Origin: Chryseobacterium populi
GTDB taxonomy: Bacteria > Bacteroidota > Bacteroidia > Flavobacteriales > Weeksellaceae
Assembly: GCF_000282115.1 (NCBI RefSeq)
Contig: NZ_AKJY01000054.1
Location: 1-64,000 of the forward strand
Direction: 5' to 3'
DNA: 64,000 nt
This document shows, piece by piece, positions 25,920-34,863 of the stretch. The notes under the pieces are model-generated. The model ran no database searches, was not told the DNA's origin, and saw only the letters and a program-made list of their open reading frames with translations. The number at the start of each line of letters is the position of its first letter. Positions within the stretch are counted from its first letter, which is position 1. A program made the position numbers and the translations under genes.

Positions 25920-26309
25920 ATGATGTTCTCAAAAATAACTTCCAATATCAGAGTTTCAGTAATTCCTGAATATGATAGTAAAAACAGTTACCCATCAGAA
26001 AATCGTTACGTTTTTAAATATAACATCACGATTGAAAATGACGGTGATTTCCCCATAAAAGTGTTGAAAAGAAAATGGCTGATTTTTGACGTCGGATTCG
26101 GATACACTGAAATTATAGGCGACGGAATAATTGGTTTAACTCCCGAGATCCGGAAAGGCGAAAATTTCGCTTATTTTTCCAATGTAATGCTTCGTTCAGG
26201 AGTAGGGAATATGAGCGGAAAATACCTCGTTAAAAACATGGATACCCAGGAAAATTTTGAGATTGATATTCCTAAATTCAACCTGTTGTCTGAAGTGTTA
26301 AGCAATTAA
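25920..26309 (+). CDS. apaG: ApaG domain protein
   Basis: This 129-residue protein is a full-length ApaG, a single immunoglobulin/fibronectin-like beta sandwich. Visible family features are VSVIPEYDSKNSYP near the start, the YNITIENDGDFPIKVLKRKW strand pair, a GxGxxG-type loop (GDGIIGLTPEIRKGE) and the MSGKYLV segment. E. coli ApaG has been tied to Co2+ resistance and Mg2+ efflux, but its biochemical function is not settled. A second in-frame ATG at 25923 is also possible as the start. The gene is convergent with the exonuclease gene; I see no clear terminator in the 51-base gap. Confidence 0.93.
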   Translation: MMFSKITSNIRVSVIPEYDSKNSYPSENRYVFKYNITIENDGDFPIKVLKRKWLIFDVGFGYTEIIGDGIIGLTPEIRKGENFAYFSNVMLRSGVGNMSGKYLVKNMDTQENFEIDIPKFNLLSEVLSN

Positions 26310-26360
26310 TGATTATACAAAGTAAAATGTACAAGGTGTTCATGATGCCTGATTAATTTT

Positions 26361-26915
26361 CTAAAGCTTTTTAATCTTTAGTTTCATGACATCCGAAATT
26401 TCTTCATTGCTGCTGAGAAATAATTTTTCAAAAGCCAGCAAAGAAATTTTGGCGCATACTTCTGCATCGTCACCGGCCCGGTGATGGTTGAATTTGATCT
26501 GATGATATTCAGCCAGATGCTTTAATCCGTATTTGGGAAGATAATTCCATGATTTTTTAGCCAGTTGAATGCTGCACAGATAATCAATTTTCGGGGTAAA
26601 CATTCCATAATGGTCAAGGCATCCCCTTAAAACCCCGGCATCAAAGCTGGCGTTATGGGCAATCATTAAGGTTCCGTACATCATATTCTCTATTTCATAC
26701 CAGATCTCATCAAAGGTAGGAGCATCCTTTACATCTTCGGGTAAAATACCATGAACATCGATATTATACTGACTGAAAAAAGGAAAACTGGGAGGTTTGA
26801 TCAGCCAGGTTTTGGTTTCCACAATCACAGAATCCTGTACAACACAAACCCCAACTTCACAAGCTGAGCTTCTGGCATTGGTAGCCGTTTCGAAATCTAT
26901 TGCGCAGAAATCCAT
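26361..26915 (-). CDS. DnaQ-like 3'-5' exonuclease (DEDDh)
   Basis: This 184-residue protein has the three Exo motifs: DFET (Asp7, Glu9), HNASFDAGVL with the second acidic residue, and HHRAGDDAEVC carrying the His and last Asp of the DEDDh type. It removes nucleotides from 3' ends of DNA or RNA with two Mg ions. It is the exonuclease domain only, and could be a proofreading epsilon-like subunit or a repair/RNA-processing enzyme such as those of the Bacteroidetes DnaQ family. It stands alone, in front of a short repeat-rich spacer. Confidence 0.9.
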   Translation of the reverse strand: MDFCAIDFETATNARSSACEVGVCVVQDSVIVETKTWLIKPPSFPFFSQYNIDVHGILPEDVKDAPTFDEIWYEIENMMYGTLMIAHNASFDAGVLRGCLDHYGMFTPKIDYLCSIQLAKKSWNYLPKYGLKHLAEYHQIKFNHHRAGDDAEVCAKISLLAFEKLFLSSNEEISDVMKLKIKKL

Positions 26916-26930
26916 TTTTTTGAGTTATAA

Positions 26931-26963
26931 ATTATGAGTTATGAATTATGAGTTTAAAGTTTA
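26931..26963. repeat. Short GAGTTATGAATTAT-type simple repeat
   Basis: The spacer contains GAGTTATAAATTAT, GAGTTATGAATTAT and GAGTTTAAA in tandem. Similar pieces occur at 32611-32630. These look like decayed intergenic simple repeats. Confidence 0.55.
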
Positions 26964-27017
26964 ATAAAAGGGCTTATTCAATTTAAGGAATACCACTTAT
27001 TTCCTAATCCCTACATC

Positions 27018-27998
27018 CTAATTCTTTCTTCCTAAAAAATGCCTGAAAATAAGCCATTCCGATTGGTAGAACAGATTTATCTGATGTGTTTGACGAAGTT
27101 TCCAGGTTTCCGGAAGCTGGGCATAAAAACCAAAGTGTGCCCTCACAACTGCCCAAAGGTGCGGAAAGCCGTTTTTTAGTCCGAAATAAATTCCTGCCAC
27201 ACCATCTAAACAAAGCCTGGAAAAGATAAGCCAGATCAGTTGTGGAAAAGGAAGGTTTTTCAGCATCATCGAAAGGTTATTCCGGATGTTTAAATATGTT
27301 TTTTGAGCACTTTGCTTATTTAAAGTTCCGCCACCTACATGATATACCGTGGATTTTCCAGTATAATAAATCTTTTTTCCTGTATTGATCAATCTCCAGC
27401 ATAGATCTATTTCTTCCTGATGGGCAAAAAATCTTTCGTCAAAACCATTTTGCTCCCAAAAATCTTTTGAGCGGATAAAAAAGCAACATCCCGAAGCCCA
27501 GAAGATTTCTGTCTCATCATCATACTGCCCATTGTCTTCTTCAAGATCATCAAACACACGGCCTCTGCAATATGGATATCCCAGATTGTCAATCAAACCG
27601 CCACCGGCTCCTGCAAATTCAAAGAACTTCGGGTTATGGTAAGACAATATTTTAGGCTGGATTGCTGAAATTTCTGGATTTTTTTCAAATAAATTCAAAA
27701 CCGGTTCTATCCAGTTTTCCGTTACTTCAACATCAGAGTTTAAAAGACAGTAATATTCAGCCCCGATATGTTTTAAACCTTCATTATATCCTCCTGCAAA
27801 ACCGTAGTTTTTATCATTTCTCACCGTTTTCACTGACGGAAAGTGAGTAGTCAGGTATTCTATAGAGTCATCAGTAGAAAGGTTGTCAATAACGTAAACA
27901 TCCGCATTCTGAGAAAAACGGACTATATTGGGAAGGAACTTCTCAAGCCAGCTTTTACCATTCCAGTTTAATATGACGACTGCTAATTTTTTTGACAT
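27018..27998 (-). CDS. Family 2 glycosyltransferase
   Basis: This 326-residue GT-A glycosyltransferase has VVILNWNGKSWLEKFLPN at the N-terminus, VIDNLSTDDS, FAGGYNEGL and the metal/nucleotide motif LLNSDVEV, then CWRLINTGKKIYYTGKSTVYHVGGG near 215-240. It resembles rhamnosyltransferase-type enzymes that add sugars to lipopolysaccharide or cell-surface glycans. It starts four bases after the end of the acyltransferase gene, so the pair is co-transcribed and probably works on envelope glycolipid. There is a weak hydrophobic stretch (LIWLIFSRLCLDGVAGIYFG) for membrane association. Confidence 0.92.
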   Translation of the reverse strand: MSKKLAVVILNWNGKSWLEKFLPNIVRFSQNADVYVIDNLSTDDSIEYLTTHFPSVKTVRNDKNYGFAGGYNEGLKHIGAEYYCLLNSDVEVTENWIEPVLNLFEKNPEISAIQPKILSYHNPKFFEFAGAGGGLIDNLGYPYCRGRVFDDLEEDNGQYDDETEIFWASGCCFFIRSKDFWEQNGFDERFFAHQEEIDLCWRLINTGKKIYYTGKSTVYHVGGGTLNKQSAQKTYLNIRNNLSMMLKNLPFPQLIWLIFSRLCLDGVAGIYFGLKNGFPHLWAVVRAHFGFYAQLPETWKLRQTHQINLFYQSEWLIFRHFLGRKN

Positions 27999-28002
27999 GG
28001 AA

Positions 28003-28890
28003 TCATCTATTTTTTTCTGAACCGTATGATTTAATGGAATCCTGATATTTCCATTTCCTGTGTGACCAAAGATAATTGTCCGGGTGCTTGTGTAAAGTAT
28101 TTTCCAATAATTTATGGAATTTTTTCACCACTTCATTTTCCTCAAATTTTTCTCCATCCGGATAAATCCTGTGATAATTGACCTGGTAAAAGCCACGCTT
28201 TACTTTTTTCATTTCGCAATAAATAAAAGCCAGATCCATACGGGTAGCAAGTTTGTCATAGCCAATAAAGACCGGAGTCCTCTGATTAAGAAATTCCAAT
28301 CCGTAATTTACATGTGAAATATGTGGCGTCTGGTCTGCAACAAACATATAAGCAGAATTCCCGTTGTTTTTATTTCTGAAGATATTAAGGATTACTTCAT
28401 TAGCTTCCAATGCTTCATTCCCGAATTTATTCCGCACTTTTTTCATCTGGTTTTCCCAGAACTCACTGTTTACTTTTCTGTACACCGGATGACAGTGTTC
28501 CTGAGGGATAACTTTTGCCAAAGCATTGATCCATTCCCAGTTAAAAACATGGCCTGCCAGTAAAATGATGTTTTTGCCTTCTTTTTTGGCTTCATGAAAC
28601 AGCTCCTGGTTAATGTGCTGCATTCTTACCCTTGATTCCGTTTCGGAAATACTGAAAGATTTTACAGTTTCCACAAGATAATCCGAGAAATTGAGATAGA
28701 ATTTTTTGGTAATTGCCCTGATCTCCTCATCAGGTTTTTCAGGAAATGAGTTGCGTAGGTTTTGTGTAATTACATTTTTTCTGTAGCCGACAATATAATA
28801 ATTCAAAAAGAAAATAATATCCGAAAAAATATATAATATTTTGAGCGGAAGCTTAGAAATCAGGTATAGTATTTTGATCAGGAAATTCAT
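28003..28890 (-). CDS. Lipid A-type lysophospholipid acyltransferase (HtrB/LpxL family)
   Basis: This 295-residue protein has an N-terminal membrane helix (IIFFLNYYIVGY region), the acyltransferase motif AGHVFNWEW with the HX4E catalytic pair, and a later DQTPHISHVNYG segment followed by FLNQRTPVF, as in LpxL-type enzymes. It transfers an acyl chain from acyl-ACP to a lipid A precursor or a related lipid on the inner face of the inner membrane. It is the first gene of a pair with the glycosyltransferase. It is divergent from the thioredoxin gene, with 79 bases between them. Confidence 0.9.
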   Translation of the reverse strand: MNFLIKILYLISKLPLKILYIFSDIIFFLNYYIVGYRKNVITQNLRNSFPEKPDEEIRAITKKFYLNFSDYLVETVKSFSISETESRVRMQHINQELFHEAKKEGKNIILLAGHVFNWEWINALAKVIPQEHCHPVYRKVNSEFWENQMKKVRNKFGNEALEANEVILNIFRNKNNGNSAYMFVADQTPHISHVNYGLEFLNQRTPVFIGYDKLATRMDLAFIYCEMKKVKRGFYQVNYHRIYPDGEKFEENEVVKKFHKLLENTLHKHPDNYLWSHRKWKYQDSIKSYGSEKNR

Positions 28891-28969
28891 AAAACAGGCA
28901 AATTTAGTGATAAAAAAAATATGGTTTCATTTTTGTAATGGATAACTAATATTTTTTTAATTTTATAGT

Positions 28970-29542
28970 ATGAAAAAATTATCAATTTTAGCTTTCCTGG
29001 CACTGGGAATGGTTGTTTTTTCACAAGAAGTGAAAAAAGCTCCCGAAGATAAAAACTCGGGAGATAAGGCATTGCTTGTAAAAACCGATGCTGCTGAATT
29101 GGAGGCGAAGAAGAAAGCTGCTGAGGAAAAGGCTAAATTGCCTAAACCTTACGATCCTAAAGCGGACGCACAAAAAGATATCAATGAATTAATAGCTAAG
29201 GCTAAAAAAGAGAATAAAAATATTCTTATTCAGGCCGGAGGTAACTGGTGTATCTGGTGCCTGAGATTCAATCAGTTTGTACAGACAACTCCTGAATTAA
29301 AAGATATTGTTGACCAGAATTATCTGTACTATCACTTGAATTATTCTCCGGATAATAAAAATGAGAAAATCTTTGCCCAGTATGGAAATCCGGGTGATAA
29401 GTTTGGGTATCCTGTTTTTATCCTGTTGGATAAGAATGGCAAAATGATTCACATTCAGCAAAGTGATGTGCTTGAAGAAGGTAAGGGATACAGCAAAGAA
29501 AAAGTAAAAGAATTTTTCAACAGCTGGACGCCAAAATCGTAA
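28970..29542 (+). CDS. Secreted thioredoxin-fold protein
   Basis: This 190-residue protein has a signal peptide (to about VVFSQ), a Lys/Glu/Ala-rich linker, and a thioredoxin domain from about 72 to 190 with the redox motif NWCIWC, an IFAQYGNPGDKFGYPVF segment containing the cis-Pro, and FILLDKNGKMIH. It is expected to act in the periplasm on disulfides; the motif C-I-W-C and the family style resemble Thioredoxin_7 proteins. A CATTTTTG -7-like box lies about 33 bases upstream. It is monocistronic. Confidence 0.88.
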   Translation: MKKLSILAFLALGMVVFSQEVKKAPEDKNSGDKALLVKTDAAELEAKKKAAEEKAKLPKPYDPKADAQKDINELIAKAKKENKNILIQAGGNWCIWCLRFNQFVQTTPELKDIVDQNYLYYHLNYSPDNKNEKIFAQYGNPGDKFGYPVFILLDKNGKMIHIQQSDVLEEGKGYSKEKVKEFFNSWTPKS

Positions 29543-29546
29543 ATTA

Positions 29547-29575
29547 AAACCGGGAATTTCCCGGTTTATTTTTTT
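29547..29575. terminator. Bidirectional terminator
   Basis: A perfect 8 bp stem AAACCGGG/CCCGGTTT with a 5-base loop lies between the thioredoxin gene and the convergent aldehyde dehydrogenase gene, with a T-run on the right. Confidence 0.88.
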
Positions 29576-30935
29576 ATAGAAATCTTTTAATCCAATTCAA
29601 TTTTTTCTCAGAATAGGGTGGATATTTTACATTCGGTTCTCCCCATGTTGTTTTTTCTAAAACAGGTTTCTGATGTGAAAAAGTTTCAAAGCCGAATTTC
29701 CCGTGATAATTTCCGGTTCCTGAATTTCCGATACCACCAAAAGGAAGATTTTCATTTCCCAGATGCATCACAACATCATTAATGCATCCGCCGCCAAAAG
29801 AAAGTTTTTGGATAAAAGCTTCTTTTTCTTCGGAATTATTAGTGAACAGATAAGCGGAAAGCGGTTTTTCAAGTTCCAGCAGACTATTTAAAGTATGATT
29901 AAAGCCGGAGAATGAAATCACAGGCAGGATTGGACCGAAAATTTCTTCCTGCATCACATCATTATCCCAATTGACCCGTGTAAGAACTGTTGGCTCAATG
30001 TATAATTGTTCCTGATCAAAGTTCCCCCCGAAATAAATTTTATTCTTATCAATAAGCTTTATAAGCCGTTGAAAATTCTTTTGATTGATAATCCGTGTGT
30101 AGTTTTTGGAATCCGGTTCGTATTTAAATTCCCTGATATATTTTCTGAGGGTCTCTAAAAACTGTTCCTGAACCGATTCTTCGACCAATATATAATCAGG
30201 AGCCACACAGGTCTGGCCTGCATTCAGGAATTTTCCCCAGACAATTCGTTTGGCAGCGATATCCAGATTGGCATCTTTTGTAACTATAGCAGGAGATTTT
30301 CCGCCCAATTCCAATGTAACGGGGGTAAGGTTTTGTGCGGCAGCCTGATATACAATTTTACCCACCTTTGTGCTTCCCGTGAAAAATATTTTATCAAACC
30401 TCAGTTGTAAAAGCTCAGTTGTTTCATCAATTCCGCCTTCAAAAACATACATATATTCCGGTGGGAAATTTTCATTGATGAGTTTTGATATTATTTTCAT
30501 TGTATTTTCTGCAATTTCACTGGGCTTTACAATACAGCAGTTTCCTGCAGCCAATGCAGCGATCATTGGCGAAAGGGATAACTGATAAGGATAATTCCAG
30601 GCACCGATTACCAATACACATCCCAAAGGTTCAGGGTAAATCTTACTCTTTCCGATCTGACTGGCAAGATTGGTTCTTACTTTCTTAGGTTTTGCAAGGG
30701 CTTTTAAATGATTCAGATAATACCTGATATCATTTAAAATAAAGGAAATCTCAGTTGTGAACGTATCGAATTCAGATTTACCGAAATCTTTATAAATGGC
30801 TTCATTTAATAAGCTCTGATTTTCGATAATAAGATCTCTCAGCTTTTCAAGGTACATTTTTCGGAACTTAAGGTTCTTTGTTTTTTGTGTTTTGAAAAAA
30901 TCTTTCTGTCTGAACAGAATTTCCTGGATATTCAT
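29574..30935 (-). CDS. Aldehyde dehydrogenase (class 3-like)
   Basis: This 453-residue NAD(P)-dependent enzyme oxidises aldehydes to acids. It has the N-terminal helix pair typical of ALDH3, FTGSTKVGKIV (nucleotide loop), the catalytic Glu in LELGGKSP, the nucleophile Cys in NAGQTCVAPDY, and EEIFGPILPV and PFGGIGNSG near the end. The short C-terminal LNWIKRFL tail and overall length suit the fatty-aldehyde ALDH3 branch. It stands alone. The specific substrate cannot be read from the sequence. Confidence 0.93.
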   Translation of the reverse strand: MNIQEILFRQKDFFKTQKTKNLKFRKMYLEKLRDLIIENQSLLNEAIYKDFGKSEFDTFTTEISFILNDIRYYLNHLKALAKPKKVRTNLASQIGKSKIYPEPLGCVLVIGAWNYPYQLSLSPMIAALAAGNCCIVKPSEIAENTMKIISKLINENFPPEYMYVFEGGIDETTELLQLRFDKIFFTGSTKVGKIVYQAAAQNLTPVTLELGGKSPAIVTKDANLDIAAKRIVWGKFLNAGQTCVAPDYILVEESVQEQFLETLRKYIREFKYEPDSKNYTRIINQKNFQRLIKLIDKNKIYFGGNFDQEQLYIEPTVLTRVNWDNDVMQEEIFGPILPVISFSGFNHTLNSLLELEKPLSAYLFTNNSEEKEAFIQKLSFGGGCINDVVMHLGNENLPFGGIGNSGTGNYHGKFGFETFSHQKPVLEKTTWGEPNVKYPPYSEKKLNWIKRFL

Positions 30936-31121
30936 AAAAATTAAATTTCAGAAAATACAGCAAATCTTTTGCCTAAATCACATGTTTATTGCCCAAAACA
31001 TTGGATGAATAGTACTGAATTCCCCTTCCCTGAAGGAGTGGATTTTTGTAACGCAAAAAGACGGGGTAGTTTTAAATATTTTTCAGAATCAAATTTTGCC
31101 TTTGAGATGGCAGTTTAAAGA

Positions 31122-31152
31122 TCAAAAAAAACCACTTCAATTAGAAGTGGTT
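31122..31152 (-). terminator. Terminator of the rpsF-rpsR-rplI operon
   Basis: On the minus strand a perfect 9 bp stem AACCACTTC/GAAGTGGTT with a 5-base loop is followed by an eight-base U-run, 25 bases past the rplI stop. Confidence 0.92.
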
Positions 31153-31176
31153 ATATGGTTTGAGAAAATATCTCTC

Positions 31177-31683
31177 TTAAGCTTCTTCAGATTTAGCTTC
31201 TTCCTTTTTTGCAGGAGCAGCAGGAGCTACAGCCGGTGCGTCAGATACGATGTCGAATTCAAAGTTGTATTCAACATTTCTGTGTAATCTGATTACAGCA
31301 GTTACTTTACCTGTTCTCTTGATGGTGTTACCAGGAATTTTGATATATTTTTTCTCTACTTCAACACCTGCTTTAGCAAGAGCTGCAGAAAGATCTGCAT
31401 TGTTGATAGATCCGAATAATTTATCACCTGATCCTACTTTAGCAGGAATAGAGATCGTCGTTTTCTTTAATTGATCTACTACAGCATTGGCAGCTGCAAC
31501 TAATTTAGCTTCTTCTTCTTTTCTAGCCTCTAAAGTAGCTTCTAAAGCTGCTTTATTTTTAGGGGTAGCTAAAAGAGCAATTCCTTGAGGAATTAAGAAG
31601 TTTCTTGCATAACCAGGTTTTACGCTTACTGTGTCGAATTCAAGACCTAAATTTTCTACGTCTTTTTTTAGGATAATGTCCAT
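31177..31683 (-). CDS. rplI: Ribosomal protein bL9
   Basis: The 168-residue protein begins MDIILKKDVENLG and has the N-domain GYARNFLIPQGIA signature, a long connecting helix and the C-terminal RNA-binding domain (GSGDKLFGSIN). A 20-residue Ala/Pro/Lys/Glu tail (about 149-168) extends beyond the usual ~150 residues; such tails are common in this group. It binds 23S rRNA at the base of the L1 stalk. It is the last gene of the operon, 164 bases after rpsR, and that gap holds no clear gene. Confidence 0.98.
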   Translation of the reverse strand: MDIILKKDVENLGLEFDTVSVKPGYARNFLIPQGIALLATPKNKAALEATLEARKEEEAKLVAAANAVVDQLKKTTISIPAKVGSGDKLFGSINNADLSAALAKAGVEVEKKYIKIPGNTIKRTGKVTAVIRLHRNVEYNFEFDIVSDAPAVAPAAPAKKEEAKSEEA

Positions 31684-31847
31684 TGTTGTTGTCCTTTTTT
31701 TAGAGTTTAGAGTTTAAAAACCAGTAGTATTCAGAGAATGTTATTACCTGAAAGTCTGAGATCTTTATCTAAAATCAAGTTAGAATTAATTATTTATTCA
31801 GCAACAAAAGAAGAAGGTAAACCCTCTCCTTTTATTTATTTTTTGTC

Positions 31848-32150
31848 TTATTTTAATAAGTCAGCTACGTACGGCATTAAAGCAAGGTGTCTTGCTCTTT
31901 TGATTGCAGCAGAAACTTTTCTTTGGTATTTTAAAGAAGTTCCTGTGTATCTTCTTGGTAAAATTTTACCCTGCTCGTTCACGAATTGTAATAAGAAATC
32001 AGCATCTTTGTAATCAACGTGCTTAATTCCGAATTTTTTGAATCTACAATATTTCTTTTCAGATTTTGTATTGATATCAAGTGGAGTTAAGAATTTTACT
32101 TCTGATTCTCCTCCAGCTGAGGCTTGTTTAGCCATTTCATCTATTGCCAT
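31848..32150 (-). CDS. rpsR: Ribosomal protein bS18
   Basis: The 100-residue protein has the S18 core: [32 protein letters not shown] and [14 protein letters not shown]. It binds the small-subunit platform with bS6, whose gene precedes it by 31 bases. The N-terminal ~20 residues ([20 protein letters not shown]) extend beyond the core, as in other Flavobacteriales. Confidence 0.98.
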   Translation of the reverse strand: MAIDEMAKQASAGGESEVKFLTPLDINTKSEKKYCRFKKFGIKHVDYKDADFLLQFVNEQGKILPRRYTGTSLKYQRKVSAAIKRARHLALMPYVADLLK

Positions 32151-32181
32151 GTCTTGTCGTTTTAAAAAATTGGGTTAATAA

Positions 32182-32523
32182 TTAAGCTCTAGCTGCTTTT
32201 ACTTTAGATCTTCTTGTGATAGCATAATCAATAGCATGCTTATCAAGTTTTGTCGTAAGGTAACGGATTACTCTTTCGTCACGTTTGAATGCTAATTCTA
32301 AATCAGCAACGATAGTTCCTTCTCCTTTAAACTCGATTAAAGTGTAGAATCCGTTCTTTTTTAATTGGATCGGATAAGCTAATTTTTTTAATCCCCAGTT
32401 TTCTTTAGCAACGATTTCGCAGTTCTTTTCTTTTAAAAGATCTTCAAATTTTTTCACTGCTTCCTCCACCTGAGCGTCAGATAGAACGGGAGTTAAAATG
32501 AAAACAGTTTCGTAATTGTTCAT
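32182..32523 (-). CDS. rpsF: Ribosomal protein bS6
   Basis: The 113-residue protein begins [21 protein letters not shown], a standard S6 start, and keeps the [11 protein letters not shown] segment of the ferredoxin-like fold. It is the first gene of rpsF-rpsR-rplI and has a consensus promoter at 32558-32588. Confidence 0.98.
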   Translation of the reverse strand: MNNYETVFILTPVLSDAQVEEAVKKFEDLLKEKNCEIVAKENWGLKKLAYPIQLKKNGFYTLIEFKGEGTIVADLELAFKRDERVIRYLTTKLDKHAIDYAITRRSKVKAARA

Positions 32524-32557
32524 AATGTTAAATAAATTTGTTAATTATTTCGAGGTG

Positions 32558-32588
32558 CAAAATTAATGAAAGTATTTTAAGTATGCAA
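32558..32588 (-). promoter_or_regulatory. Promoter of the rpsF operon
   Basis: On the minus strand TTG (32586-32588) is followed after 20 bases by TAATTTTG (32558-32565), a full match to the Bacteroidetes consensus. The leader to the rpsF ATG is about 30 bases. Confidence 0.78.
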
Positions 32589-32648
32589 TAGATGTTGAAG
32601 ATTTGTTGAGAGTTATGAGTTATAAATTAAATACCATCAATACTGTTC

Positions 32649-34016
32649 TTAAGTTTTCAGATGATCCTCTTCACTTCTGATCTCTTTCAGAAAATTCACT
32701 TTAATCACATCATACAATGAATGCCGGCTTACCAGGATTGAGGCGATGGAAGAAACCATTCCTGCCAGCATCAGATGGAAAATCAGTGAATGTCTGTCAG
32801 TCATTTCCAGAACAATAATGGCTGATGTAAACGGGGCTCTTGTGATTCCTGTAAGAAAAGCTACCATTCCGGCTAAAACGACTACATTGGTTTCATTTTG
32901 GGTTAAATGAATAGCACCTGAAATTACAGAACCAATACTGGCTCCGGCAGTCAATGCAGGGGCAAATATTCCCCCGGCACCACCGGAAGTGAATGAAAGG
33001 GCAGGACCTACCATTCTGAGGATAGGAATATACCAGTCCTCATGTTTGTCTTTAGTAAAAAGTACGCGTTCCATGATTTCTTTACCGGAGCCCAGGATTT
33101 CCCGGCTGATGAAATAGGCTACAGAGGCTATGAAAAGCGAACAAATAATCAGAAATATGATATTAGCCCTGTCTGTAGTGAGTTTTTTCTTTTTCCATTC
33201 ATTCATTTTAAGCATGCTTACAGACAGCTGACTGGCTAAAATTCCGGCAATACCTGCTACTAAAATAATAGGGAACATCACCATTAAAGACACATCATTG
33301 GTTTTCGGATAGCCTAAATAAAGATAAGATCCTGCCAATGTCTGAGCGGTTAAACCTGCAATAATAACAGCTGTAAACAAAGCCGTTTTAAAATAATTGA
33401 TATGGGTTTTTGAAAGTTCTTCAACAGCAAATACAATTCCGCCCAGAGGCGTATTGAATGCGGCAGCAAGCCCGGCAGCAGCTCCTGTCATGATCATATT
33501 TTTTTTGGAAATTTTAGGCCACCATTCCGGAAGATATTCATTGACTTTCCGGAAAATTGATCCTGCAATCTGTATGGTTGGCCCTTCACGACCGACAGCT
33601 CCACCACCAATGACAAGAATGACGGATGAAATGATTTTAAAGACAATAATCTTAAGACTTAGCAGACTTCTTATTTTCTTATGCTCTTTAGGATTAGCGA
33701 GCTCTACGGCTGCCATTACCTGCGGAATTCCGCTTCCTTTGGCATTAGGTGCAAATTCTTTTACCAGCCACCATGAAAGGACGAAACCAATCGGAGCGAC
33801 AATAAAAATCATCCATGCATGCCAATCAAGAATAAAATTTAAGAGGTTTTCTCCCCAGGCAAATATTTTAGCATACATCACCGCAAAAAATCCGGTGATC
33901 ACTGACCCGATCCAAAAAGGGATAGCCTGAAGCAGGTTGTACTTCAGCTGTTCATTACGGATATTGTCAAAAGATTTTTTTAAGCCTTTTCGGAGGAGAA
34001 TAAAAATTTTCAGCAT
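32649..34016 (-). CDS. CLC-family chloride/proton antiporter
   Basis: This 455-residue multi-pass membrane protein has the CLC selectivity motifs GSGIPQV, GREGPTIQ (with the gating glutamate) and GGIFAPAL. The FAVEEL segment keeps the intracellular glutamate used for proton transfer in CLC antiporters, so I infer Cl-/H+ exchange rather than a channel. There are no C-terminal CBS domains, so it is the short bacterial type. A likely role is in acid or ion stress. It is transcribed alone; I see no consensus promoter close to its start. Confidence 0.93.
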   Translation of the reverse strand: MLKIFILLRKGLKKSFDNIRNEQLKYNLLQAIPFWIGSVITGFFAVMYAKIFAWGENLLNFILDWHAWMIFIVAPIGFVLSWWLVKEFAPNAKGSGIPQVMAAVELANPKEHKKIRSLLSLKIIVFKIISSVILVIGGGAVGREGPTIQIAGSIFRKVNEYLPEWWPKISKKNMIMTGAAAGLAAAFNTPLGGIVFAVEELSKTHINYFKTALFTAVIIAGLTAQTLAGSYLYLGYPKTNDVSLMVMFPIILVAGIAGILASQLSVSMLKMNEWKKKKLTTDRANIIFLIICSLFIASVAYFISREILGSGKEIMERVLFTKDKHEDWYIPILRMVGPALSFTSGGAGGIFAPALTAGASIGSVISGAIHLTQNETNVVVLAGMVAFLTGITRAPFTSAIIVLEMTDRHSLIFHLMLAGMVSSIASILVSRHSLYDVIKVNFLKEIRSEEDHLKT

Positions 34017-34058
34017 TTGTTAATTTTGAAATATAAAAATACGTTAAAACTGTGGGAT

Positions 34059-34682
34059 TTATATTTTTTCTAAAAATTTTGAAATCATTAAAGCTCTTTT
34101 AACGGTAAGCTTTTTGGGTAAGCCAAAACTTAAGATATTGCTTTTAAGTTCCAATTCGAAATCCTCGTCAACAAAAGATTTTATAAGTTGTCTTCTTGAC
34201 GGATTTAAAAACAATCTTGCTCTTGATTCGTTTCCCGTTAAAATAGAAAAAGTATCATTAAATTTCTTATCGTCCTTAAAACTGATATCAAAATTTCCAA
34301 AAACATTTGCGATTTTGTCAGCAAAAGTTTCTTTTCTGATAGTGAGGTCACCATAGCTTTCATCCAGCTTTTTCATTCCCCAGATTTCTAAGATCTCTTC
34401 TATATGGCTACCGTGTTTTTGTGTATGTTTAATCGTTCTGATTACAATATAAAGATAAAATGAGGATTGGTTTTTATTTTCGATTACATAACAAATTTCA
34501 GGAGTGAAATTCTCGTTTTCCACAATGGGCTGGAATCGAAATAAAGGAGAATCTTTAATGTCAATTACCGAAACGTTATATTTCTCACAGAGCTTATCAT
34601 AGATCTTGAAAATCTGTTCCTTTTGAGTTTCAGTAAATCTAAATAATTTGACATAATTTATATCTCTTAAATTAATATTCAT
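34059..34682 (-). CDS. Protein of unknown function, 207 residues
   Basis: The chosen start is the ATG at 34682 (MNINLRDINYVKLF). An upstream in-frame start at 34754 would run through the terminator at 34743-34761, so I reject it. The protein is soluble, with no signal peptide or membrane helix, and has alternating strands (FYLYIVIRTIK, ALMISKFLEKI) without a family I recognise. It lies 42 bases upstream of the CLC gene in the same direction, so they may be co-transcribed. Function unknown. Confidence 0.65.
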   Translation of the reverse strand: MNINLRDINYVKLFRFTETQKEQIFKIYDKLCEKYNVSVIDIKDSPLFRFQPIVENENFTPEICYVIENKNQSSFYLYIVIRTIKHTQKHGSHIEEILEIWGMKKLDESYGDLTIRKETFADKIANVFGNFDISFKDDKKFNDTFSILTGNESRARLFLNPSRRQLIKSFVDEDFELELKSNILSFGLPKKLTVKRALMISKFLEKI

Positions 34683-34742
34683 TTGTGCAAAATAGTTTGT
34701 TTTAAAGGTAAAATTATTAATTCTAATTCCAACAATAAAAAA

Positions 34743-34766
34743 CCTCCGATACAATCGAAGGCTTTA
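34743..34766 (-). terminator. Terminator of the branched-chain-type E2 gene
   Basis: On the minus strand an 8 bp stem CCTTCGAT/ATCGGAGG with one T-G wobble and a 3-base loop is followed by a T-run. Confidence 0.75.
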
Positions 34767-34863
34767 TATTTTTATGACAAGCGGTAAAACTATTTATTAT
34801 TATTCATCGCTCATCATTCATCACTTATCATCTATAATTAAGCATCAGGCAAATCGCCATTAC

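Noticed and set aside
33397..33930. A 177-codon frame opposite the CLC gene
   Set aside because: It mirrors the membrane-protein gene and shows no family pattern of its own.
34683..34754. A longer N-terminus for the unknown protein at 34059-34682
   Set aside because: The extension would cross a terminator hairpin; the ATG at 34682 is a better start.
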